From NCBI GenBank assembly GCA_964017065.1, contig OZ024788.1:9960047-10024046 (forward strand): a stretch of 64,000 nt of DNA, read 5' to 3'. The stretch comes from Haliclona indistincta. Lineage: Eukaryota; Porifera; Demospongiae; Haplosclerida; Chalinidae. The position numbers and the translations under genes were made by a program. The notes beneath the pieces are model-generated. The model saw only the letters and a list, made by a program, of their open reading frames with translations, had not been told where the DNA came from and did no database searches. Positions 46,402 to 55,320 of the stretch are shown piece after piece; position 1 is the stretch's first letter, and every line of letters starts with the position of its first letter.

Positions 46402-48513
46402 TCAGTATAAGTTTGGAGGAGTGAACGGTAATAGTGCCTCCCATGCTTGCAGCAAAAAAATATGTGTTCGCTTAAAATTGCTGCAGGTTTCTAGAGAAGA
46501 TAAAGTTGTACTACGAAAACCACACTCTACAGCGATTTCTCTTAGCCCAGCACTGAAATATGCCTTCATCAGTGTTTCTTGATAGTTTTTCATGGTATGC
46601 CAATCACCAGGAAAAATCAACAGTTTCTTCAAACTGTTGCCATATTGCCTTTTTATCTTTCTTAAGTGTTGATAAGTTTTTCCATCACCCACAAGCATTA
46701 CCCAGCCAGAATTTATCTGTGCTTCAAACTTGTTTAATAGATCTTCTGCCACTAGTGCCATGGTCTCCTCGCTATCTGGGTTCTCATCAACCAGTTCCAT
46801 GTAGTGGATGTATGATGGTGTGCTTGCATGCTGTTCATTGCTAATAAAAACTCTAATGTCAGATAGTACTTCGTTTGATGACAGTTTCTGCACACTATGG
46901 GCATGTAATTGTTTCATTAGTGTTGTTAGAGCGACATTGTCTGCTATGGTCTCTTTGAAAGCTAATAATGTTAAAGGCTGTTGTTCATCTGCCTGTGTAT
47001 TTGACGATTCCTGTGTGTTTAAGGATTCACATGTGATTGGCAGTGTTGATTGTTGCTGTGTAATCGATGATTCCTGAGTTGTTGATGATTCCTGTGTGGT
47101 TGACGATTCCTGTGTGGTTGACGATTGCTGTGTGGTTGACGATTGCTGTGTGGTTGACGATTGCTGTGTGGTTGACGATTGCTGTGTGGTTGACGATTGC
47201 TGTGTGGTTGACGATTGCTGTGTGGTTGATGATTCCTGTGTGTCTAATGTACCCAAGCGATGTAAACGTTGTCTTTCACAAAATGTTTGAAAAGATGGCA
47301 TTTTTCTCACAGGTACAGTGCGGCGACGTTTTGGACCTCGTTTTCCTAACTTGTGTGGAGAGCTGGATGGCGAATTTCTTCGAGTTATGCCTGCAATTGA
47401 TATGGGTGCTGGTGTTTCTGTTGCCACAGGATGAGTTCGCTGCACATATTCAGATGTAAGGGCTTCTTCAGTCACCATTGCTACTGAGGTAAGATCAGAA
47501 GTAGATTTAGTGTTTAGAGTAACAGAAATAGTGGATATGTCTCTGCTCGCACCAGCAGTGTCCAAGTAGGTGTCAGTGACTTCTGATAGTTGACTTGATT
47601 GAGGATTGTAGTCTTGAAGTGGTGGTATTGCAGTAGACACTTTCAGCTGTGAATTTGGCTGTACTAACTGTACTGTGGTACCATGGTAGCTTCGCTGTTG
47701 GTTACCACAGTAAACAGCTGCATGACTTTGCAACATGTCAAAGTTGTCTACACTTGCAATTGTAAACGATTTGAGTGGAAGCTCATCACAGATGCTAGTC
47801 TTTCGCTTCTCTTCCGCACGCTCTGTGACAAATCTGTCATGTGTGTCGGCTGAGCAGACACATCCTAGCTTGTTCAGTATCTTTATGAGCAGGCGTGAGC
47901 CACCACAAACTTCTACCACATCAGCTAGTATAGTGTGAAAAAGACTGGGGTGCTTGGGGTTTATGCAGTACATTAATAAGGTGATGATGAAATACTGCCT
48001 AATTTTTTTGGTATCCTTTGATGCCTGTGAGTCAGCTTCTAAATGACAATGATGCCGTTCACGAGCAGTACGTGTAACAGATTGTATGAATGCAACAAGA
48101 ATGGGATTAATGGTACTCATAGCATTGTTGATGTTTAGTGCTTCTGGATTTGTATTGGTCTCTGGGCTCACCTTTTTGATTTCATCATGCAGTAGGTCAT
48201 TCAAAATGTCACCAGCATTCTTGACTACCACAGTTTGTTTGTGATTGATTGTTGGTGGTTCAGTTGGGTCAGTAATGGTGGTATTACCAAGGGCCCATGA
48301 AAGACTTTTAAGCAAATTACCATTTTTTCTATAAAGGATTGTACCAATTTTACGGTGTTCACATTTGTATGCCATGTACGGGTGAAGGTATGACAGACAC
48401 TGGTGTAGCAGCCAACGGGATGAAAAGCTAACTGAATTGTCTTCTAATTCTAAGATAGTTTCAGATTCTGTTGAGTTAGAAGTCCCGTAAGCCTCTAGAA
48501 ACACTTGACACAT
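46402..48513 (-). CDS. Academ-like protein, part B: candidate transposase region
   Basis: 703 codons. The first ~190 residues are helical and rich in Cys/His/Leu. Then follows a disordered region with basic KRGPKRRRTVPVRK (a probable nuclear signal) and an 18-bp minisatellite encoding SSTTQQ about nine times (47040-47240). The C-terminal 150 residues carry MLVGDGKTYQHL and LLIFPGDWHTMKNY. These conserved Gly-Asp motifs are good candidates for catalytic aspartates of an RNase H-fold transposase, a guess from spacing and context. The end (TPPNLY then TGA) overlaps part C in another frame. The start MCQVF overlaps part A the same way. Confidence 0.65.
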   Translation of the reverse strand: MCQVFLEAYGTSNSTESETILELEDNSVSFSSRWLLHQCLSYLHPYMAYKCEHRKIGTILYRKNGNLLKSLSWALGNTTITDPTEPPTINHKQTVVVKNAGDILNDLLHDEIKKVSPETNTNPEALNINNAMSTINPILVAFIQSVTRTARERHHCHLEADSQASKDTKKIRQYFIITLLMYCINPKHPSLFHTILADVVEVCGGSRLLIKILNKLGCVCSADTHDRFVTERAEEKRKTSICDELPLKSFTIASVDNFDMLQSHAAVYCGNQQRSYHGTTVQLVQPNSQLKVSTAIPPLQDYNPQSSQLSEVTDTYLDTAGASRDISTISVTLNTKSTSDLTSVAMVTEEALTSEYVQRTHPVATETPAPISIAGITRRNSPSSSPHKLGKRGPKRRRTVPVRKMPSFQTFCERQRLHRLGTLDTQESSTTQQSSTTQQSSTTQQSSTTQQSSTTQQSSTTQQSSTTQESSTTQESSTTQESSITQQQSTLPITCESLNTQESSNTQADEQQPLTLLAFKETIADNVALTTLMKQLHAHSVQKLSSNEVLSDIRVFISNEQHASTPSYIHYMELVDENPDSEETMALVAEDLLNKFEAQINSGWVMLVGDGKTYQHLRKIKRQYGNSLKKLLIFPGDWHTMKNYQETLMKAYFSAGLREIAVECGFRSTTLSSLETCSNFKRTHIFLLQAWEALLPFTPPNLY

Positions 48514-49628
48514 CTGTGGAAGTAATATAATACTGCTTGTTGGTGAAGTAAACTTTTGCCTAAAACGAGGACTGTTTTAAGGATTGATCTTGTAAGTCTA
48601 TTTGTATGTTTATCATGATATGTCTGTAGCCATGCCTGAATAGTATGTTGTAGCATTTCATCAGAGGATTGGTTGTCTTTGAGTAAGCTTAGGTGGAGTT
48701 TATAACACCTGTAACATATCGTGTTGTGTGTTGATAAACTAATGGGCTCTTCTGTGCCTTGGCTTAGTAAAGTAGATATAAGAGATGGATTAGGTGAATG
48801 CCGAGAGAAGTGCACTCCCGTTTTAGGTTTTACACCACAAGAGGCACATGGAGTCGGTTGTTTGAGTTTGTTGTAAATCTCATAGTAGTGCTTTTGACAA
48901 AGAAGATGAGGCTTTTCTGGCAGTTGTTCTACATGCAAGTATTCTCTAAGTACTTGTTCACTAAATGATACTCGTGTTAGTGTACCCAAAGCTCTGCAAA
49001 GTTTGTGCATGCAGTGGTATTGCATGTCTTGCGATAGCATGTCTGTGTCCTGTGATAGCGTGTCTGTGTCCTGTGATTGTGTGTCTTGCGATAACATGTC
49101 TGTGTTCTGTGATTGTGTGTCTTGCGATAGCATGTCTGTGTCCTGTGATAGCATGTCTGTGTCCTGTGATAGCGTGTCTGTGTCCTGTGATTGTGTGTCT
49201 TGCGATAACATGTCTGTGTCCTGTGATTGTGTGTCTTGCGATAAAATGTGTGAATACGCATCTTGAGATAGCATGCTTGTGTCTAGTAATCGTGTGTCTT
49301 GTAATAATAGCGTATCTTGCGATAGAGTGTGTGGTTGTGTTTCTTGTGATAGCATGCCGTGTACACAGTGACTTGTCTTTTTCCATTTCGGTATGTGTGA
49401 ATGATTGTGACAGTACCTTTTAGCTTCCAGTTTATCCTTCTTACATGTTACACTATTGTGTGGTGGTAGTGTGTCCAGGTGAGCAAGTGCATATTCTTTT
49501 TCTTTCTCACTCCAGCGCTCAAAGCGGATCATATATCCTCCAGCTCTTCCACAGAGGCAGCATACCTTCTTTGCTGATGGCTCCATTGCTATGACAACAT
49601 CATTATATGCATCAATTTTGTATTGCAT
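48495..49628 (-). CDS. Academ-like protein, part A: N-terminal zinc-binding region
   Basis: 377 codons starting MQYKIDAYNDVV; a second start at MEPSAKK (codon 15) is possible. It has paired cysteines CCLCGRAGG (about 23-30) and, later, CQKHYY, CASCGVKP and CYRCYKL, suggesting zinc-binding folds of a DNA-binding head. Between them lies a 21/30-bp minisatellite encoding LSQDTDM/LSQDTQSQDTD repeats (49010-49330). The frame is lost at about 48525, where TATTATATTAC appears to contain an extra TA. Two bases fewer would run it directly into part B. Confidence 0.65.
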   Translation of the reverse strand: MQYKIDAYNDVVIAMEPSAKKVCCLCGRAGGYMIRFERWSEKEKEYALAHLDTLPPHNSVTCKKDKLEAKRYCHNHSHIPKWKKTSHCVHGMLSQETQPHTLSQDTLLLQDTRLLDTSMLSQDAYSHILSQDTQSQDTDMLSQDTQSQDTDTLSQDTDMLSQDTDMLSQDTQSQNTDMLSQDTQSQDTDTLSQDTDMLSQDMQYHCMHKLCRALGTLTRVSFSEQVLREYLHVEQLPEKPHLLCQKHYYEIYNKLKQPTPCASCGVKPKTGVHFSRHSPNPSLISTLLSQGTEEPISLSTHNTICYRCYKLHLSLLKDNQSSDEMLQHTIQAWLQTYHDKHTNRLTRSILKTVLVLGKSLLHQQAVLYYFHRCVKCF

Positions 49629-50577
49629 TTGTGAAGTACTTTTAGAATTGTTAAAATCTCAGAACAGTAACTTTTAAAACATCACTTTGTAGCTACAAGT
49701 GTACTCTATCACCTAGTGCTTGTAGATAGTGTGTACCTGCTTTAATACAGAAGTGTACCTAAGCTAAGTAGGTGCAATCAAAATACTGACCTTCTTTGTA
49801 TTCCCATGTGGACTGCGTCTTCCAGCTGTTTTTACTTCACGTGATTTGCATGCGAAGTACTTACACCTTTGTTCTACATGCTTGTAAAGTTAGGTTGGTC
49901 TAGCATCAATCATGTAAGTGTGGCGAGCGTTTAAGTTGAGCGTCCTGTTTGCGCAAAAACGCCATTACTCGCGTGCGTGGGCGTACCCGTTGCAAATAAA
50001 ATCCCAATGCCATAATACAATAATTGTACGGTTGCGATTCGACTGTGCTAGTGTTCTAGGCTTAAATAGATATCAGGTGCACTGCTCCCAACGACTAGTG
50101 TAGTTTCTGTGTAGGTTTTGTCTTGAATAGCTCACTAGCCACGGCGCTATAGGCTCTCTGAAGAAGAAGAAGAAGAAAGAAGATGAACAAACGGGTGACC
50201 ACGTGAACTCTGGTTTACCACCTTAGACTTGGTCTCTTTTGCTTCTGAAGGTCTCTTTGTAATCGCACAAATCGTGCAAAGAGCTTCAGAACGTTAGATT
50301 AGCTTGAAACGCCCGTACGGCGAAGATATGGCAGTGCCGTAGTCGTGCCTCCAGGCCGAGACGCCATCTTTTCATGCCCATGGCACCTGGCCTTATAGTC
50401 TTTCTTAGTAGACTCATTGTAAGCGCTTACCTCTTAGGATAGCCCCTAGGTAGTTAAAATACCCCTGATATCGTCAACAGCCAAGATATACGTGAATTAT
50501 TGCGTTTAGCCTAAGTGTAGCCGCCATCTTGAATTCCGCCCAACCCTAAATATGCCATGACTACCGCATGGCATAAT

Positions 50578-51380
50578 ACAGGAGTGATGGCGTCTGTGTG
50601 CTACTCTTAGCAGCTGCTTCCTGTAGCACATGATCATGTATCTGGATGTTCAGTGTACAGCAAACTTCGTAGTACTATTATGCATGTGTGTTCTTAAAAA
50701 AAAGTGTTTCAAGAAGCATTTCGTAATGGGCGTGTATAGCAGTGGATCCGGATACGGGCGCAGGGGCGCTACCGGCCGCCTGGTTGTGGACGGTAGTTTC
50801 GCGGTGGGTATACTGTTGTTGCACTGGTTATCCCGGTAGTTATCCTGGCACAGTTATTCGCTGCTGTTGTTATCCCGTGGTTATCCTGTAGTTACACGCA
50901 AGTTGCACTGGCCATGTATAACCACCGCCTAACCATAGAAACATATCCTGAAGTTAGCCTGCCAGCAGGGGCGTACACAGAAAAAATAAAGGGGGGTTTC
51001 GAAAGATCGCGCGCCAAGCGCGCGAGAAAATTTTGCTAATTAATATTCATTTATTCATGATTATGCGCACACGTGATGATAACGGATTACGTACGCGCCC
51101 GTGCCCTGCGTTACAATTTCGCTTTGCGCAATGCTGCTATAATTATTATTTGTAATCATTACTAATATTAATTAATTTCCCCGCCTCAAAGGGTGTTTCC
51201 AGAAACACTTGAAACAACCGTGTGTACGCGCCTGTGCCAGTATAACCACGGTATAACTCAGTTATCGACGCCAGTGCAACCACAGGGTAACTGTGTTGCA
51301 CGGTGGGAATACTGTGGTTATAACTGTCAGGATTACCATCTTTTTACGTAGTGGTACTGCACCTCTCCTCTCTTGTGTAG
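50578..51380. other. Gene-free stretch upstream of ankyrin copy 2
   Basis: A remnant of the 115-bp array (50578-50605), then ggttat/cagtt-rich sequence related to 38500-38620. No coding region seen. 50975-51235 contains a short segment gtttcgaaagatcgcgcgcc with no identity to me. Confidence 0.5.
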
Positions 51381-53482
51381 TTGGTAGTGTCACATGATCG
51401 ACAGAGAAGCCAAGAGATTGCTGAACAGACAGATGACAGTGGACTCTCCATTCTCAGCTTAGCTACCTTGCAAGGTCTCCTCCACACACTCACTAAAACA
51501 CACTGTTGTGTCAGCAATGAATACACTATACAGGTAACCTGAAGATGGTTCAGTGGATTGTAGAGAACTTTGGTACTATTGTTCATATTGCTGATGGCAA
51601 CTGAGGGGAACCTGCCGATATACTTTGCAGCAGCTGGAGGTAGACTCCCAACTCTCTCCCTTTCCCTTGCTCCCTCCCTCTCTCATCCCTCTCTTCTCCT
51701 CTCTCCTTACTCCCTCTCTCACTCCTCCCTTTCACTCTCTCATTTCGTCCTCTCTCCCTCTCTCAATCACTCACTCGCTCACTTGCTTACTAACTCATTC
51801 ATTCAATCATTTACTCATCTCTCTTCAGGGTCGATAAGCATTATCAAGTACTTTGTCCAGCAGTACGGTAAAGAATACGCTGAGAAAAGGGACAAATCTC
51901 AAACTGCCCCAGTCTACTATGCTGCTCAAGATGGTCAGTTTTTTCAACCCTCTCTGTTATTTTAAATTTTGGGTAAAATTTGTGTTGTAGGCAAGATCGA
52001 TGTATTGAAATATCTGGTGGATGGGGTGGGCGTGGACCTTGTAGCTAAGGACCTGTCAGGAATGAGTACTATATATGCTGCCTCTATGGGTCACCAGCTA
52101 GAGGTGGTTAAGGTAGGACACACTCACCCACCAAGTTTATCAACTCCCTCCCTCTCTCTCCCTCCCTTCCTCTTTCTCTCTGCAGTGGTTGGTGAACAAG
52201 GTTGGTCCTAAGAGCATTATTGACAAAACCAAAGATGGCGCAACTCCTCTACACATTGCAGCTGGTAAGAAAGTCAAGTAACTATAATTCACTAGCTCCT
52301 TTCATGTTTCTCTATTATAGCTCATGGGTGTTCTGAGATGTTGCAGTTCTTTCTCGATAAATTGGAAGATAGGGATGACATCAATGTGTTGGATCACATC
52401 CACGCTACACCTGCACACGATGCTGTTGAGTTTGGTCAACAAGAGACACTCCTCATGTTACTGAAACACGGAGCTAACATCAGCATCAAGGATACTGTGA
52501 GTGTGTATAAAGTACTGTACATAACTAAGCATGAATGAGCTGAACATTGATTGTGACTACATGTGTGTCCCTAAAAAGTATTGAACTGACCAGTAGCATT
52601 ATTTTTTCGCCTGTTCAATACGTGCAAAAATACACAGCTTCCAAAACAGTTTATTTTGACTTGACAGTAAAAACTATCTTTTTGCATTGACTGCTCAACA
52701 AGTGTCCATGTTAAGCTTACGTGTTTGTTTGAAGCTCGAGGGATGAGTACTGCTTCCCTGGGGTCCAAAAAAAGTTTTTATTCAAACTGCACAGAAAGTA
52801 GCTCTGTATTTTACCAAATTCCACAATCAGGGATCTTATGTGATCTTTAGAGATAATTGGCATTACTATTGGTTTAATTCTATAGGAGGACAAGACACCG
52901 TTTGAACTTGCTGTGGAGAAGCAGTTCACTGAGATAGCTTGCATGATCGAATGTTGAACTGTCGGTTGAACTGTCGGATGTTGAAGGGGCAGAGAGACTG
53001 CAGATGGATGGTACTAAGATGCCCATTAATAGGGTGTACTGTATGTCTAATGTACTACCAACACAAGTAACTGATCTATGCCTTGATCTCAACCCAGTTC
53101 GTCAGAAGGCACGCTCCAAGCTCATGACACTGGATCAGTTTAATCTCCAGGACATTATCCAGAAAACTGTCGAAAAAGCCGAGTCAGATGCTCAAGAACA
53201 TGGTGAAACCATTATCACCACAGCTGGCGAGAACTGCTTGTTTTACGCAAACCTTATGTTCTCCATCAGTCGCCAGTTAACAATTCCGACAAAATCGTTC
53301 GTAGAAGTTTCGTTCGATTGTTGTATACTGTTGATGAGCGTGATCGTATTGGAGACACCGTTAGTCCTGTTATCGGACCGTGCTATCCTTTCAAAATCAA
53401 GACAATCACTGATATTTTACAACTACCAAGTGACATACAAGTGTCTTATCAAACTGACGTAACAAAATATCCCGTATTATGA
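51381..53482 (+). pseudogene. Ankyrin-repeat gene, copy 2, frameshifted
   Basis: Exons are 51381-51474, 51534-51639, 51829-51933, 51991-52112, 52186-52264, 52321-52496 and 52886-53482, with GT-AG borders and consistent phases. Each holds roughly one ankyrin repeat (DGATPLHIAA in the fifth, HATPAHDAVEFGQQETLLMLLKHGA in part in the sixth). Three breaks are visible against copy 1 or the frame: a 4-bp insertion that creates TGA at about 51601-51604, a one-base shift plus a 12-bp direct duplication (ttgaactgtcgg) at about 52949-52975, and a one-base deletion at about 53252. This copy keeps the three middle exons that copy 1 lost. It is probably non-functional, though errors in one assembly cannot be excluded. 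Confidence 0.75.
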
Positions 53483-54408
53483 CACTATTAATAATATTTG
53501 TTCCTTGTTGTGTAAATAACAAAATCAATCAGTGTTTTATATATTTTGCAAATTTAAAAATTATCACATAATTCCAAGAGTTTACTATATTTGTTCATTG
53601 TTGTGTAAATAACAAAATTAATCAGTGTTTTATCAAATTAAAAAGATTATCACATAATTCCAAGAGTTTACTACCCAGTTGGCTGGTGTTAGGCATTTCT
53701 ATGTCTCAAGTTTACATACAGAAAGGACTATAATTACAGTAGTCATGAATATCATTACAAAACAATGAATAACAAACATTATAGCCACTAATGTTGCTGA
53801 GTGAACTTGTTATGTGACCTAGTCACATGATTATGCCCAATGCCCTCTAACAGAGCATATTCATGGTTGCATATTCTTAGGTAATGAACTCTTGATAATG
53901 CTGCACTTTGTATCTAGTACCCGTGAGCAAGAGCCTGGGTACGAGGCTACTAGTACCCTGTACCTAGTATTATACAATGTATTTACAGAGGGATAGTCAG
54001 ATGTGCTTGTAAGATGCAATCAATGCATGGTACTGGCCTTAACTAGGAGAAACTCCAATTGAAATGAGTGATGAATGATTTCATTGTTGTGATGGCTGCA
54101 TCATCATTACAGTAGTATGTCACTAGTATGTGTCAACACAATTAATGTGTAGTTCGTTTCAGTATACATACCAGTATTTATCATAGCAAGATAGCTGTTA
54201 AAGATATGAAACAGAAACTGAGTGTATCAATAATATTATTATATGAATGTTGTTGTAAATACTATTGTTTGATAAGCATGTTGATTTTAAGAAGATTCCC
54301 AGTCATACTATTAGTTCTGCTACTCAGGTCCAATTTAAAACTCTTATCGTGCCAACAATTACTGATCAAGACTTTGAATATTGAACTAAAGGACAATGCC
54401 AGCTACAG
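53483..54408. other. 3' flank of ankyrin copy 2 (duplicated)
   Basis: Matches 1407-2330 in order, with an inserted short segment near 53925-53950 (gagcctgggtacgaggct). A ~70-bp direct duplication lies at 53510-53665 (tgtaaataacaaaatcaatc). No gene. Confidence 0.7.
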
Positions 54409-54702
54409 ATGTATATGTTCCGCGCATTCTAGGAATTTGCGCATTCTATAGAATGCGCAAATTCCTGCGCGGAACAATATTTTGGTCCTAGGACAGTTCC
54501 CGTTGGCTTATCTTGTCCTAGGAGAGTTTCGTTGGCGTTTTTTGTCCTAGGACAATTTTGTGTCGGCTAGGACAAAAACCGTCGATCCAATTTTGTCCTA
54601 GGACAAAATTCGTCAATCAATTTTTATCCTAAGACAATTATCGTCAGCTGAATTTTGTCCCACGGGACAATTTTCAGGTAGGACAGATATCGCTGTGACA
54701 GG
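54409..54702. repeat. Palindrome and array of TTGTCCTAGGACAA-like motifs
   Basis: 54414-54474 is a near-perfect palindrome (TGTTCCGCGC ... GCGCGGAACA around ATTCTATAGAAT). It is followed by about six spaced, diverged copies of the self-complementary motif ttgtcctaggacaa up to 54675. No gene. Confidence 0.75.
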
Positions 54703-55320
54703 CGTAACCTAGTAACGGAGTTCAAACAGAATGATGGAATGGAGTCTGTTATAGACCAAAAATCGCTGTTTTCTTGAAATTAGGCTTAACCCTTTAATTA
54801 CTAAATTATCTTGCTGAAATTTTAACCTCGTAAATGCTGACCACTTCTCTTGTGAATATCTCGTGTGTCTTTTGTGCTACTGGTCTCAAATTTGCGTCCT
54901 TTTACGCCAGTGAGTAGCCGCAATTGCCCACACTCAAGTCAGTCGATATGCCCCTCCCACTTCGAAAGTGAAGCCGATAAAGTGCAACGACCTCGTCAAA
55001 TTTTGCTCAAAGTTAGTGCTTTGGGGCTGGATACTGAAAAGTACACACAACTAGCAGTGGTTTTGGTGAGTGCAAAATGTAGTCCAGATCATAGAGAATG
55101 CACGAAAATGTGTTTCCGAGCACCCTGAAGCCATAAAATGTCCGAATTTTCTTGGCGGCCATTTTGTTTTTCTTAAAATGTTGTGAAATTTGCACTGAAG
55201 CCATAGAAATGCCGAAGCCAATACGTTTAGGGTCTTGTTATGTTCACAACACTTCATGTCCCCCACGTGACAAATCACGTGATATTCCAATTACTCAGCC
55301 GCGGGAAAATTGCGCTCGAA

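Larger units (their letters stand above)
43078..50045 (-). mobile_element. Academ-like DNA transposon (6,968 bp), 3-bp target duplication
   Basis: Ends CAGTCGAATCGCAACCGTAC and its inverse, flanked by TGC (43075-43077 and 50046-50048). Copy a of the 600-bp repeat (35862-35885) shows the uninterrupted junction. The body is one minus-strand reading frame of about 1,980 codons broken twice. An XPG-type nuclease, an adjacent GDG/PGDWH region and a Cys-rich CXC domain, together with a 3-bp duplication, fit the Academ superfamily as described (XPG nuclease, Cys8 finger, 3-4-bp duplications). The superfamily call is inference. Confidence 0.65.
42983..50577 (+). repeat. 600-bp hairpin-ended repeat, copy b, split by the Academ-like element
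   Basis: The left part 42983-43077 (from ggcgtaacctagtaacgg) and right part 50049-50577 together match copy c (54703-54785 plus 63563-64000). It ends in the palindrome ATGCCATGACTACCGCATGG (50553-50576). A GAA-rich tract lies at 50159-50182. Confidence 0.7.

Noticed and set aside
47067..47459. Plus-strand repetitive frames opposite the SSTTQQ minisatellite.
   Set aside because: Shadow of the minus-strand coding minisatellite.
48961..49423. Cys- and His-rich frames on both strands around 49.0-49.4 kb that look like metal-binding repeats.
   Set aside because: Other frames of the 21/30-bp minisatellite in the Academ-like gene.
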